Origin: Flavobacterium reichenbachii
GTDB taxonomy: Bacteria; Bacteroidota; Bacteroidia; Flavobacteriales; Flavobacteriaceae
NCBI RefSeq assembly: GCF_002217435.1
Contig: NZ_MUHF01000012.1
Coordinates: 95,211 to 159,210 of the forward strand
Direction of reading: 5' to 3'
DNA: 64,000 bases
Shown here: piece after piece, positions 36,382 through 45,772 of the stretch
How positions within the stretch are numbered: the first letter of the stretch is position 1
How the letters are laid out: each line of letters opens with the position of its first letter
Notes under the pieces: model-generated
The model's database searches: none
What the model was told of the DNA's origin: nothing
Seen by the model: the letters and a program-made list of their open reading frames with translations, nothing else
Made by a program: the position numbers and the translations under genes

Positions 36382-38289
36382 TTAATCTCTTCTTGGTCTT
36401 CTTGGTCTTGGTGAATCACCAAAGCTTTCAGAACGTCTTGGAGCTCTGTCTGAACTTCCTTCGTTTCTTGGAGCTGAGCTTCTAAAACCGCCTTCTCTTT
36501 TTGGAGCAGATGAGTTTCTGTCGCTTCTAAAACCACCTTCTCTAGGAGCAGAGTTTCTGTCGCTTCTAAATCCGCCTCCAGAACCTTCACGTCTTGGAGC
36601 AAAATTTCCTTCTCTTCTTGGTCCAGAACTTCTTCCGCCGCCACGGTTGTTGTGGTCACGTCTTCCGCCGCCATCGTTTTTAGAAATTTCAACATTAATA
36701 CGACGTCCTTCTAATTGTACGTTGTTTAATACTTCCATTACTTTATCAGTATGCTCAGGATCAGTGTTAAAGAAAGAGAAACCTTCTTTTACATCTACTT
36801 TGAAAACGTCATCACGACCTAAATCTAGTGTTTCTTTCAAGTAATCTTTAAGAGACATCCAATCAAAATTATCTCTAGAACCAATGTTTACAAAATAACG
36901 AACTGCTCCATTATTATTGAATTCTCTAGGCTCAGAATCATTTCTTTCGCGTCTTTCTCCAGAAGATTGAGATGAAATATCTCTGTTCTTTTTGTAGTAA
37001 GCAATAAAACGGTTAAATTCTACAGATACCATTTTCTTGATCAGTTCTTCTTTAGATAAACCTTCAAGAACATTATTGATTGCCGGAAGGTAGTTGTCAA
37101 TTTCGTGATCTACCTCAGTATCTTTAATTTTAGTTGCTAAGTGTAATAATTGAATTTCGCAGATTTCGATTCCAGAAGGAATTGTTTTTTCTTCAAACTT
37201 TTGTTTGATGATTCTTTCGATAGCAGAAATTTTACGTAATTCACTTTTTGTAACAATTACAATAGAAGTACCTAATTTACCAGCTCTACCAGTACGGCCA
37301 GAACGGTGGTTATAAGTTTCAACTTCGTCAGGTAATTGGTAATTTACAACGTGAGTAATATTATCAACGTCAATACCACGAGCTGCAACGTCTGTTGCAA
37401 CAAGCATCTGAATTTGTCTTCCACGGAAAGATTTCATTACACCATCACGCTGTGCCTGAGATAAATCTCCGTGCAAAGCAGCTGCGCTGTAACCATCTTC
37501 AATTAATTTTTCGGCAACAGCCTGTGTATCTCTTTTAGTACGACAGAAAACCACAGAGAAAATATCTGGATTTGCATCGGCTAAACGTTTTAGAGCTTCG
37601 TAACGGTCGCGTGCATTTACTAAGTAAAATTCGTGAGAAACCGTTGCAGAACCTGAGTTCTTAGCACCTACTGTAATTTCTAAAGGGTCTGTCATGAATT
37701 GTTTTGCAATTCTTGCAACCTCTTGCGGCATAGTTGCAGAGAACAACCATGTGCTTTTTTGATCTGGAGTATCTGATAAGATAGAAACGATATCCTCATA
37801 GAATCCCATGTTCAACATTTCGTCAGCCTCATCAAGAATACAGTAATCTATATTTTTAATGTTTACTAAACCTCTGTTGATCATGTCTTGCATTCTCCCC
37901 GGAGTTGCCACAATAATTTGTGCACCTCTTTTAATTTCTCTGGCTTGCTCTGTAATACTAGCCCCGCCGTAAACTGCTACCACATTAATACCTTTTTCGT
38001 ATTTTGAGTAGTTTTTAAGTTCGTTGGTAATCTGTAAACAAAGTTCTCGTGTTGGCGATAAAACTAATGCTTGTGTATTTCTGTTGTCAGCATCAATTTT
38101 TTGAATTAGCGGAAAACCGAAAGCTGCCGTTTTCCCTGTCCCTGTCTGAGCCAACGCAACCATATCTGTGTCTTTTTCCAATAATAGGGGAATCGCCTTT
38201 TCCTGTACCTCTGACGGATTTTCAAATCCTAGATCTAAAATCGCCTTCAGTAACGATTCATTCAATCCTAATTGTTCAAATTTATTCAT
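36382..38289 (-). CDS. DEAD-box RNA helicase with DbpA-like RNA-binding domain and RG-rich tail
   Basis: 635 aa from the ATG at 38289; the longer frame begins at a weaker start. Q-motif near FEQLGLNE, motif I AQTGTGKT, DEAD in LDEADEML, SAT, and motif VI HRSGRTGRAGK form the helicase core (~1-370). A DbpA-type RNA-binding domain (~465-540) is followed by a ~95-residue Arg/Gly/Ser-rich tail with repeated GGFRSDRNS units. Such helicases act in ribosome assembly or mRNA turnover, often at low temperature. Cytoplasmic, monocistronic. Confidence 0.96.
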   Translation of the reverse strand: MNKFEQLGLNESLLKAILDLGFENPSEVQEKAIPLLLEKDTDMVALAQTGTGKTAAFGFPLIQKIDADNRNTQALVLSPTRELCLQITNELKNYSKYEKGINVVAVYGGASITEQAREIKRGAQIIVATPGRMQDMINRGLVNIKNIDYCILDEADEMLNMGFYEDIVSILSDTPDQKSTWLFSATMPQEVARIAKQFMTDPLEITVGAKNSGSATVSHEFYLVNARDRYEALKRLADANPDIFSVVFCRTKRDTQAVAEKLIEDGYSAAALHGDLSQAQRDGVMKSFRGRQIQMLVATDVAARGIDVDNITHVVNYQLPDEVETYNHRSGRTGRAGKLGTSIVIVTKSELRKISAIERIIKQKFEEKTIPSGIEICEIQLLHLATKIKDTEVDHEIDNYLPAINNVLEGLSKEELIKKMVSVEFNRFIAYYKKNRDISSQSSGERRERNDSEPREFNNNGAVRYFVNIGSRDNFDWMSLKDYLKETLDLGRDDVFKVDVKEGFSFFNTDPEHTDKVMEVLNNVQLEGRRINVEISKNDGGGRRDHNNRGGGRSSGPRREGNFAPRREGSGGGFRSDRNSAPREGGFRSDRNSSAPKREGGFRSSAPRNEGSSDRAPRRSESFGDSPRPRRPRRD

Positions 38290-38493
38290 ATGTATTTTTA
38301 AAATAGGGTGCAAAATTACTGTTAATTTTTCAGAAAAACTAATGCTATTTTAAGATTTGTGTTTTTGTTAAGATTTGATTATCAAAAAGTTATAGCTGGT
38401 GTAAAATCATTTCTTGAAGTAATTGAGTAAAAAGCCAAAAAAATACGTCAGTAAATTTAATATTAACCCTTTAAAATGTTGTATTTGAAACAA

Positions 38494-39072
38494 TTATTTT
38501 GCTGCGCTCAGAAAATCAATTAGTTGCTCGGTTGCTTTTCCGCGATGACCTATTTTATTCTTAATTTCCAGAGATAATTCTGCAAAAGTTTCAGAATAAT
38601 TTTCGGGTCTGAAGATCGGATCGTATCCAAAACCTTGATTTCCGGTTTTGCTTAAAGTGATTTCTCCTTTTGCAATTCCGGTAAAAAGATGTTGTTCTCC
38701 ATTTATATTCAGTGCTATAACCGTTTTAAACTTTGCGCTGCGGTCTTGTTTATCTTTTAAGGCGTCGAGAAGTTTATTCATGTTGTCGTCTGCATTACGT
38801 TGTAGTCCGGCATATCTTGCTGAGTAAACACCTGGTTCTCCATTCAGTGCATTTACTTCCAATCCGGTATCATCTGCAAAACAGTCGCAGCCGTATTTTT
38901 GCGTTACATAATTGGCTTTCAAAATTGCATTTCCTTCAATAGTATCTGCAGTTTCGGGTATATCTTCATGACAGCCAATTTCTTCAAGACTTAATATTTT
39001 AATGCTTTCAGGGAGAATGCTCTGTATTTCCTTGATTTTATTTTTGTTGTTTGATGCGAAAACGAGATTCAT
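38494..39072 (-). CDS. rdgB: Non-canonical purine NTP pyrophosphatase (RdgB/HAM1)
   Basis: 192 aa. SNNKNKIKEIQ at the start, the catalytic FADDTGLEVNALNGEPGVYSARY block, and late GNQGFGYDPIF and GHRGKA motifs are those of HAM1/RdgB. It hydrolyses dITP, XTP and ITP to monophosphates and so keeps deaminated purines out of DNA and RNA. Its start overlaps the 3' end of the DUF2809 gene by 35 nt, so the two are co-transcribed. Confidence 0.97.
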   Translation of the reverse strand: MNLVFASNNKNKIKEIQSILPESIKILSLEEIGCHEDIPETADTIEGNAILKANYVTQKYGCDCFADDTGLEVNALNGEPGVYSARYAGLQRNADDNMNKLLDALKDKQDRSAKFKTVIALNINGEQHLFTGIAKGEITLSKTGNQGFGYDPIFRPENYSETFAELSLEIKNKIGHRGKATEQLIDFLSAAK

Positions 39073-39442
39073 AATGGTAATATTTTAAAATAAATTTTTC
39101 GATTATAAAAGCAGCAGCGATTCCAAAACTATAGGCTAAAATATCGCTCCATAAAAATCCCTGACCTAAAACATAACGCCCAAAAAGGGTTTTTCTAAGT
39201 AAAATAATCCATTCAGCCTGATAGAGCTGTAAAAATTCAATTCCGTAACAAGTTAATAAAGAAATTAAAGCGATAAGTATTCCTTTTTTAGAAATAAATA
39301 AAATTCGAATTAAAATGTACATCATTACAGCATATAAAAAGTCGCCGCAAGAAGGTGGAATTATAGAAATTTTTCTCGAAATGATTCCGAGGCAGATTAC
39401 TAAAAGTAATAGGAAGAAATAATAGACTCTGGGTTTGTTCAA
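39038..39442 (-). CDS. DUF2809 membrane protein
   Basis: 134 aa from the TTG at 39442, which gives a family-like N-terminus (NKPRVYYFFLLLL); another TTG at 39475 adds 11 residues, and no ATG is in frame. Four hydrophobic helices surround SCGDFLYAVMMYIL, GIEFLQLYQAEW and GQGFLWSDILAY, the DUF2809 pattern. The function is unknown. The gene overlaps rdgB by 35 nt at its 3' end. Confidence 0.8.
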   Translation of the reverse strand: MNKPRVYYFFLLLLVICLGIISRKISIIPPSCGDFLYAVMMYILIRILFISKKGILIALISLLTCYGIEFLQLYQAEWIILLRKTLFGRYVLGQGFLWSDILAYSFGIAAAFIIEKFILKYYHYESRFRIKQQK

Positions 39443-39591
39443 TTTTAGAATTAATGTCTTAGTTATAAAAAACAAAGGTATGAAAAGGAGTGTAAAATAG
39501 TACGAATTTGGTAGGTCTAAAAGACTAAAGGCTTTTATTTATTTAAAGCTAATTCTAATTTTTATAAATTTAGCTTTCAAAAACTACTACT

Positions 39592-40782
39592 ATGACTATC
39601 AAACCAAAATTTTCTTCTTTATTCTCTGTGTTTTTCTTTGCCATGACGATTGTTTATGGGCAGAATAAAAACAGTCCCAAATTTGATGTAAAAAAACAGC
39701 TTGAATATTGTGCTGTACAGGCTTCTAAGACTTTAAAGGTAATTCCAGAGGACGGCACCTCTCCAAGAACGGTTCCAAATGGAAGTAAAGAATGGAAGTT
39801 TGTTGGTTATAAAGATTGGACCAGTGGTTTTTGGCCTGGAGAATTGTGGTATTTATATGAAGCTTCCGGAGATAAAAAATGGGAAAAAGAAGCGGATAAA
39901 TTTACGCGATTCCTAACTCCTTTATCGGTAAGTAAAGCGGCTGACCATGATTTAGGTTTTCAGGTTTTTAATAGTTTCGGAAATGGATATCGCTTAACAA
40001 AAAATGCAGCATATAAAGATATCATCTTAAAAACAGCAGATACCTTAGCGACACTTTTTAACCCGAAGGTTGGAACAATTCAGTCCTGGCCGCACAATAA
40101 ATATGGCGGACATAATACAATCATCGATAATATGATGAATTTGGAACTCTTATTTTGGGCTTCAAAAAATGGAGGCAGTAAAAAACTTTATGATATTGCA
40201 GTAAAACACGCCGAAAAAACGATGAACAATCATTTTAGATCTGATTATAGTTCTTATCATGTTGTAATTTACGATTACGAAACTGGTAAAAAAATAAAAG
40301 GAATAACGGCGCAGGGATATAGTGATGAAAGTATGTGGGCACGAGGGCAGGCTTGGGCGATTTATGGTTTTACAATGGTTTACAGAGAAACAAAAGATCA
40401 GAAATTTTTAGATTTTGCTCATAAACTTGCACGTGTGTATTTAGACCGCTTAACGACAGAAGATTTAATACCGTACTGGGATTTTAACGCTCCAGATATT
40501 CCTAATGCACCTAGAGATGCTTCTGCAGCTGCAATCGTTTCATCTGCTTTAATTGAATTAAGTTCTTATACAAAAGATAAAAATCTAAAAAATGAATACC
40601 TTTCAAAATCAAAAAAAATGATAATTTCGTTGTCAGATAATTATCAAAGCCGTGAGGTAAATTCGGCATTTTTGCTTCATGCTACAGGACATAAACCTGC
40701 AGGAAGTGAGATTGACTGCTCTATAAATTATGCAGATTATTATTATTTGGAAGCGCTTTTAAGACTTCAAAAACTAAAATAA
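39592..40782 (+). CDS. Glycoside hydrolase family 88 protein
   Basis: 396 aa with a signal peptide (cleavage near VYGQ, about residue 23). The (alpha/alpha)6 barrel shows YKDWTSGFWPGELW, the first Asp in KAADHDLGFQ and the second in TIIDNMMNLELL, and later DASAAAIVSSALIEL. GH88 enzymes hydrate unsaturated uronic acids at the end of polysaccharide-lyase products (for example from glycosaminoglycans or ulvan). It is periplasmic. No lyase or SusCD pair is adjacent, so its substrate is open. Two lipoprotein genes follow. Confidence 0.93.
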   Translation: MTIKPKFSSLFSVFFFAMTIVYGQNKNSPKFDVKKQLEYCAVQASKTLKVIPEDGTSPRTVPNGSKEWKFVGYKDWTSGFWPGELWYLYEASGDKKWEKEADKFTRFLTPLSVSKAADHDLGFQVFNSFGNGYRLTKNAAYKDIILKTADTLATLFNPKVGTIQSWPHNKYGGHNTIIDNMMNLELLFWASKNGGSKKLYDIAVKHAEKTMNNHFRSDYSSYHVVIYDYETGKKIKGITAQGYSDESMWARGQAWAIYGFTMVYRETKDQKFLDFAHKLARVYLDRLTTEDLIPYWDFNAPDIPNAPRDASAAAIVSSALIELSSYTKDKNLKNEYLSKSKKMIISLSDNYQSREVNSAFLLHATGHKPAGSEIDCSINYADYYYLEALLRLQKLK

Positions 40783-40790
40783 AAGAAATT

Positions 40791-41198
40791 ATGACTAAGA
40801 AAATAAACAAAATTCTGTTTACAGTTATTATTATGATACTGCTGGTAAGCTGTAAAAACACAAAGCAGCAACTTCAGGAATATGTAACTGCTTATAATAC
40901 GAGTACAGCACCAAGTTTCAGAGCAGAAAATGTATCACTTACCACAGCAAGAGGCTATATTAATGATGATAAAATTGAATTAAGATTTGAAACCAATTTA
41001 GAACAGAATGAATTAAATAAAACTGCTTCGAGAGTTTCATTTCCGAAATTGATAAAAGAAATGATTAATAAAGACCAGATTCCAAGACAATTGATAGAAG
41101 AAGGAGTTCAGTTTGATGTCTATTTTTTAGCTGATGATAATACGGTTTTGGACAAAGAAGTTTTAAATGGCAATTCTATTAAAGATTTTTTGAAATAA
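40791..41198 (+). CDS. Small lipoprotein, first of a paralogous pair
   Basis: 135 aa. The signal peptide ends in LLVSCKNTKQ, Cys21 being the lipidated residue. The remainder has a repeated pattern with its downstream paralogue: FETNLEQNE, FPKLIKEMI, EGVQFDVYFLAD. No family recognised. It begins 8 nt after the GH88 stop and probably belongs to the same transcript. The pair ends in its own terminators. Confidence 0.8.
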   Translation: MTKKINKILFTVIIMILLVSCKNTKQQLQEYVTAYNTSTAPSFRAENVSLTTARGYINDDKIELRFETNLEQNELNKTASRVSFPKLIKEMINKDQIPRQLIEEGVQFDVYFLADDNTVLDKEVLNGNSIKDFLK

Positions 41199-41247
41199 AG
41201 TTTATTATTTATTAAATTTTTTAAGCCTATTTGATTCTTACATATTA

Positions 41248-41285
41248 AAAGTCTCTCTAGTTAAAAATTAGAGAGACTTTTTTAT
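41248..41285 (+). terminator. Terminator between the paired lipoprotein genes
   Basis: A perfect 12-bp stem (AAAGTCTCTCTA / TAGAGAGACTTT) followed by T-rich sequence. Confidence 0.9.
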
Positions 41286-41463
41286 GTTTTTAAGTTAAAT
41301 GTTAAAAATGAAATTATTTTTTATTCTTACATTTTTTTAATTTTTATAAGGTAATTAATTTGTTTTCAGTTGATTGTCTTATTGTTTTTCTCTATTAGAA
41401 GTTGTTTTTATATTTGAAATTGGTTATGTTTGAGTTAAAAAGTAACTATAAAACCAATATATT

Positions 41464-41895
41464 ATGAAAAAAATTACCCAAATCGCATTCGCTATTGTTT
41501 TTGCATTATTTTTAGTAAGCTGTAAAAATACCAAGCAGAAAATTCAGGAACATGTAAGCAATTATAATAATTCATCTTCTATAAAAGGAAGCGGCATTAC
41601 AAGTACTGCCGCAAAAGCTTTCCTGAATGACAGCAGAATTGAAATTAGAATTGAAACCAATTTAGAAGAAAATGATGCGAATAAATTAGCCTACAAAGAA
41701 TCTTTTCCAGATTTACTGAAAGAAATGATTAAGAATAATCAAATTTCTACAGAGTTAATTAATGAAGGAGTATCTTTTGATGTTTACTTTTTGGCATACA
41801 ATAATGTAATTCTTGCTAAACAATTAGTAGATAAACAAGAGCTGGCAGTTTTAGAAGGAACTGCAGAAGAAAATAAGGAAACTGCAAAATTGTAA
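41464..41895 (+). CDS. Small lipoprotein, second of a paralogous pair
   Basis: 143 aa. The lipobox region FLVSCKNTKQ matches the first copy, as do IETNLEEND, FPDLLKEMIKNNQIS and EGVSFDVYFLAYN. It differs by an added C-terminal, Glu-rich tail. A terminator separates it from the first copy, so the duplicates are transcribed independently. No function is known. Confidence 0.82.
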   Translation: MKKITQIAFAIVFALFLVSCKNTKQKIQEHVSNYNNSSSIKGSGITSTAAKAFLNDSRIEIRIETNLEENDANKLAYKESFPDLLKEMIKNNQISTELINEGVSFDVYFLAYNNVILAKQLVDKQELAVLEGTAEENKETAKL

Positions 41896-41906
41896 CTTTT
41901 AAAAGT

Positions 41907-41941
41907 AAAAAAGCCTCTTTATATTCTAAAGAGGCTTTTTT
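41907..41941. terminator. Bidirectional terminator
   Basis: A perfect stem (AAAAAGCCTCTTTA / TAAAGAGGCTTTTT) with a 5-nt loop lies between convergent genes. Confidence 0.92.
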
Positions 41942-41945
41942 AAAT

Positions 41946-43460
41946 TTATGAGAATTGGGTAACGTTTTTAAGATTGTCCGGAAAATACATATCAGACAGA
42001 TTGGCAAATTCGTCACCACGCATAAAAATATTAATATCTACATCTGCAAAACTTTTCCTGCCTGCTGCGGCCAAAAGTTCATTTGCAGAATGAAGTGTGT
42101 TTTTATGAAAATGATAAACACGCTCAGATTTGTCAGTTACAACCAAGCCCTTCATCAGCATTTTGTTTTGTGTCGCTACTCCGGTTGGACATTCATTATT
42201 ATGACAACGCAAAGCCTGAATACAGCCTAAAGAAAACATAAATCCTCTCGCACTGTTGCACATATCCGCACCCAATGCTACAGCATGTAAAATAGAATAA
42301 CCGGAAATAATTTTTCCGCTTCCGATAATTCTCATTTTATGTCGTATACCCAAACGGATCAGAGTTTGATTAACGAAAATTAATGCCGGTTCAAAAGGCA
42401 TTCCAACGCCATCTGCAAATTCCAGAGGCGCCGCTCCAGTACCGCCTTCGGCACCATCAACAGTAATGAAATCAGGATAAATATCTTCTGTAATCATTTC
42501 CTGGCAGATTGCTTCAAATTCAGCTGTGTTTCCTATACATAATTTAAATCCAATTGGTTTTCCGTTTGATAAATCACGCAATTGTTTTATAAAATGAATT
42601 AATCCTTTTGAATCTGAGAAAGCATTATGTCCGGGAGGAGAGAGAATCATAGTATGTGGTACTACACCTCTGATTTTAGCAATTTGTTCGGTGTTTTTAG
42701 CCGCCGGAAGTACACCTCCATGACCAGGTTTGGCACCTTGAGAAAGCTTAATTTCAATCATCTTCACATTCGGGAGATTGGCTTTTTCAGCGAAATTTTC
42801 GGGAGAGAAATTTCCTTGCCCATCACGGCATCCAAAATATCCTGTTCCGATCTGCCAAGTAATATCGCCTCCGCCGCCAAGGTGAAATTCGGTTAAACCT
42901 CCTTCTCCTGTATTTTGATAAAAATTTCCTTTTTTGGCACCAATATTTATAGCTCGGACTGCATTTTCGCTCAGCGAACCAAAACTCATGGCAGAAACAT
43001 TAAACAAAGAGGCTGAATAAGGTTGTTTACAATCTTTTCCACCTACCAAAACGCGAGGCAGTTCTTCGTTTACCGGTGCTGGAAAGATAGAATGTTTTAT
43101 TCCCTCGTAACTATCAATGTTTAAATTTTGCTGTGTTCCGAACGGTGTGCTGGAATCGATATTTTTGGCTCTCTGGTAAACCATAGAACGCTGATTTCTT
43201 GAAAAAGGTTTTCCGTCTGTAGCTCTTTCTATAAAATATTGTTGAATTTCGGGTGCAATCATTTCAAATAAATATCTGAAATAACCCAGAACCGGAAAGT
43301 TTCTTAATATGGCATGTTTGGTCTGAATGGCATTGTAAATTCCAATAATTAGCAGAATTGGAATAATAACGACTAATAAAAATCCGCGTTCTGTTTTATA
43401 ATAAACTGCGGCAACAATTAAAAATAATAAGAGTCCGTAAATAAAGAATTTCTTTCTCAT
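41946..43460 (-). CDS. FMN-binding glutamate synthase family protein
   Basis: 504 aa. Two N-terminal hydrophobic helices (~5-45) anchor the protein, and the rest is the FMN-binding domain of glutamate synthases: GGKDCKQPYSASLFNVSAMSFGSLSENAV, GEGGLTEFHLGGGGDITWQIGTGYFGCR, and HNNECPTGVATQ near the Fe-S-binding Cys. The glutamine amidotransferase domain of a full GltB is missing. Such stand-alone forms are common and their reaction is uncertain. It is not near gltD. The NYN-LOTUS gene lies upstream on the same strand. Confidence 0.92.
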   Translation of the reverse strand: MRKKFFIYGLLLFLIVAAVYYKTERGFLLVVIIPILLIIGIYNAIQTKHAILRNFPVLGYFRYLFEMIAPEIQQYFIERATDGKPFSRNQRSMVYQRAKNIDSSTPFGTQQNLNIDSYEGIKHSIFPAPVNEELPRVLVGGKDCKQPYSASLFNVSAMSFGSLSENAVRAINIGAKKGNFYQNTGEGGLTEFHLGGGGDITWQIGTGYFGCRDGQGNFSPENFAEKANLPNVKMIEIKLSQGAKPGHGGVLPAAKNTEQIAKIRGVVPHTMILSPPGHNAFSDSKGLIHFIKQLRDLSNGKPIGFKLCIGNTAEFEAICQEMITEDIYPDFITVDGAEGGTGAAPLEFADGVGMPFEPALIFVNQTLIRLGIRHKMRIIGSGKIISGYSILHAVALGADMCNSARGFMFSLGCIQALRCHNNECPTGVATQNKMLMKGLVVTDKSERVYHFHKNTLHSANELLAAAGRKSFADVDINIFMRGDEFANLSDMYFPDNLKNVTQFS

Positions 43461-43494
43461 GCTTTAAAAAAAAATAATAGATAAAATAATGTAA

Positions 43495-44268
43495 TTAATT
43501 GAATCGTAATCGAACATACACATGTTTGATTCCTTTTTTGTCAGATTCTCTTTCGTCAATTTCGAGAATATCAGTTAGAGATTTCAGCATTGGCGTAAGC
43601 TTAGAAAAACCATAATTTCTAGGGTCAAATTCTGGTTTTTTCTTTACGATAAGATTTCCAACATCACCCAAAAATGCCCATCCGTCGTCGTCTTCAATGT
43701 CTTCTATAGTGGCTTCGATCAATTCGATAGTTTGTTTGTCGATTTTGTGTAAAGCTTTTTCGGCAGGTTTTTCGACTGGTTTTTTAATATCGGCTGCCGT
43801 TTTAGTTTTCTTTTTCTGAATGGCACCGTCCAAAACTTCAATATAAATAAATCTGTCGCAGGCTACAATAAAAGAATTTGGAGTTTTCTTTTCTCCAATA
43901 CCAATAACTTTCATTCCTGATTCTCGTAATCGAATCGCCAGACGTGTAAAATCGCTGTCGCTGGAAACGATACAAAATCCGTCTAATTTTCCAGAATAAA
44001 GCAAATCCATAGCATCGATAATTAAGGCAGAATCCGAAGAATTTTTTCCAACCGTATAGCTGTATTGTTGTATTGGCGTAATGGCATGTTCCAGTAAAAC
44101 TCCTTTCCACCCGTTGGAATTTGGTTTTGTCCAATCGGCATAAATACGTTTGGTCGTTGGCGTTCCAAACTTTGCAATTTCCTCCATCATACCTTTTACA
44201 TTGCTGTAAGGCACGTTATCAGCATCAATAAGAACAGCAAGTTTTAATTCTCTATTGTTTGTTGGCAT
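43495..44268 (-). CDS. NYN (PIN-like) nuclease with C-terminal OST-HTH/LOTUS domain
   Basis: 257 aa. The N-terminal NYN domain shows LAVLIDADNVPYS, DSALIIDAMDLLYSG and IVSSDSDFTRLAIRLRESG, with conserved Asp residues of the metal site. A Lys-rich linker (~150-170) leads to an OST-HTH/LOTUS domain with DDDGWAFLGDVGNLI and PEFDPRNYGFSKLTPMLKS. LOTUS domains bind RNA, so this is probably an RNA-directed nuclease in the cytoplasm. It lies 34 nt before the glutamate-synthase-like gene. Confidence 0.92.
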   Translation of the reverse strand: MPTNNRELKLAVLIDADNVPYSNVKGMMEEIAKFGTPTTKRIYADWTKPNSNGWKGVLLEHAITPIQQYSYTVGKNSSDSALIIDAMDLLYSGKLDGFCIVSSDSDFTRLAIRLRESGMKVIGIGEKKTPNSFIVACDRFIYIEVLDGAIQKKKTKTAADIKKPVEKPAEKALHKIDKQTIELIEATIEDIEDDDGWAFLGDVGNLIVKKKPEFDPRNYGFSKLTPMLKSLTDILEIDERESDKKGIKHVYVRLRFN

Positions 44269-44481
44269 CGTTTTTTTGTTGAAATTAATTTGTTGAATAA
44301 ATGATTGAGGGATTTATTGGCTTTTGGAAGTGGTAATAGAATTCAAATATACAAACTTTGTTCTTCATAATTTTATCGTTTGGCATTTTCCTATATTCAT
44401 TTGAATTTTTCCGGACTTGATTAGATTTTTATTTTTCAAAGAATAAGCTTGCTATAAGTTTACACTATAAAATTTAAGAAA

Positions 44482-45717
44482 ATGAAAAAACTAGTTATTA
44501 TCGCATTATGCACTTTCGGATCTATTTTGGGACAGGAAAACAATTTTAAAAGATACCTTTCAGAAAATAAAGCAGTTATCCATTTAGAAGATCAAAATCA
44601 ATGGGAATTATTGAAATCGGATGCAGCCAACAATCAATTTATTATTTTAGGTGAATCACACGGTGCTCAAGACGCACAATTGATTGATTTTAATTTATTA
44701 AAATACCTTAATAAAACTGTTGGAACCAAAAAATACATTGCCGAATTAGATTTTGCTCAAGCTGCCAATATAAATGAATTTTTAGAAAAGGGAAAAGAAG
44801 ATAAATTAAAAACTGTTTTTAGATATTGGATTAAAACCCATGCACAATGGGGTAATCAGGATTTTTATGCTAAAATTTTAAAAATCAGAACCTTAAATTT
44901 AGCTCTTCCTAAAGAAAAAAGAATTGTTTTTGTTGGAATAGACGGCGTTCAGGATTTAGAAAATTATTTGATTTATTTGAAAACATTTCTCGCACAAACC
45001 AAAAATCCAATATTTGATTCTCTCCAAGCTGTTTTGAAAAAAGACTATAAAAACGATGCTGATGAAATCACACTTTTTGCTCAAAATTACTTAATTGAAA
45101 TACAAAATAATAAACCCGAATTTCAAAAAGCACTTAAAGATAAGTTTTCAATTTTTGAGTATTTAATTCAAAATTTAAGCTGGAGTAATAGCAAATCCGG
45201 AGTAAACAGACCAGAACAACTATTTAGAAATTACAAACAATTATATACCGTTTTACATTTAGAAAATGAAAAATTGTACGGAATGTGGGGCTTTTTTCAT
45301 GCTCATTTAGTTCCTGTATATTATATAGGAGAAGATTTTGCTTCTAAATTGGCCAGCTCTGATCATCCAAGTGCAAAAAAAATAATTTCTGTGGTTTGTC
45401 TTCCTATTGATTCTCAGTTTAATGTGTGGAATGCTAAAACAGAAAGCTGGACAAAAGAACCGTTTTCTTATGATAATAAGACTCTTTTGCAAATAGAAGG
45501 AATTGAGGATTTGAAAGAACTTTCGGCAGAAACCTCGACAACACTTTTTAAACTTAACGGAAGCAATTCTCCTTTTCCTAAAACCGGCCGATTATTTAAC
45601 GGACTTGCGCCTCAGGGAAAATTGGCAGGAAATTTTAAAACCAGAGATTATGGTTTTCAATACGTTGTTTTAATGAGAAATTCAGATTGGTTAAAGCCGC
45701 TTTCAAAAGATTTTTAA
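44482..45717 (+). CDS. Exported erythromycin-esterase-like protein
   Basis: 411 aa. A signal peptide of ~16-18 residues is followed by a domain with FIILGESHGAQDAQLIDF and YIAELDFAQAANI. The Glu-x-His (GESHG) and downstream acidic residues resemble the EreA/ChaN superfamily, which includes erythromycin esterases and heme-uptake proteins. In exported Bacteroidota forms macrolide hydrolysis is unlikely to be the native role. The distant similarity makes the exact family uncertain. It precedes the LytS-like kinase gene by 55 nt. Confidence 0.65.
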   Translation: MKKLVIIALCTFGSILGQENNFKRYLSENKAVIHLEDQNQWELLKSDAANNQFIILGESHGAQDAQLIDFNLLKYLNKTVGTKKYIAELDFAQAANINEFLEKGKEDKLKTVFRYWIKTHAQWGNQDFYAKILKIRTLNLALPKEKRIVFVGIDGVQDLENYLIYLKTFLAQTKNPIFDSLQAVLKKDYKNDADEITLFAQNYLIEIQNNKPEFQKALKDKFSIFEYLIQNLSWSNSKSGVNRPEQLFRNYKQLYTVLHLENEKLYGMWGFFHAHLVPVYYIGEDFASKLASSDHPSAKKIISVVCLPIDSQFNVWNAKTESWTKEPFSYDNKTLLQIEGIEDLKELSAETSTTLFKLNGSNSPFPKTGRLFNGLAPQGKLAGNFKTRDYGFQYVVLMRNSDWLKPLSKDF

Positions 45718-45772
45718 TACTGTATTTTAAAGCAATTTAAGTTACATTTGAATTTAAGACAATACTTTTAAG

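Noticed and set aside
36240..36695. 151-codon minus-strand frame, Leu/Glu-rich
   Set aside because: It is the shifted frame of the repetitive RG-rich end of the DEAD-box gene.
44482..45717. Macrolide resistance gene
   Set aside because: Similarity to erythromycin esterases is distant and the protein is exported.
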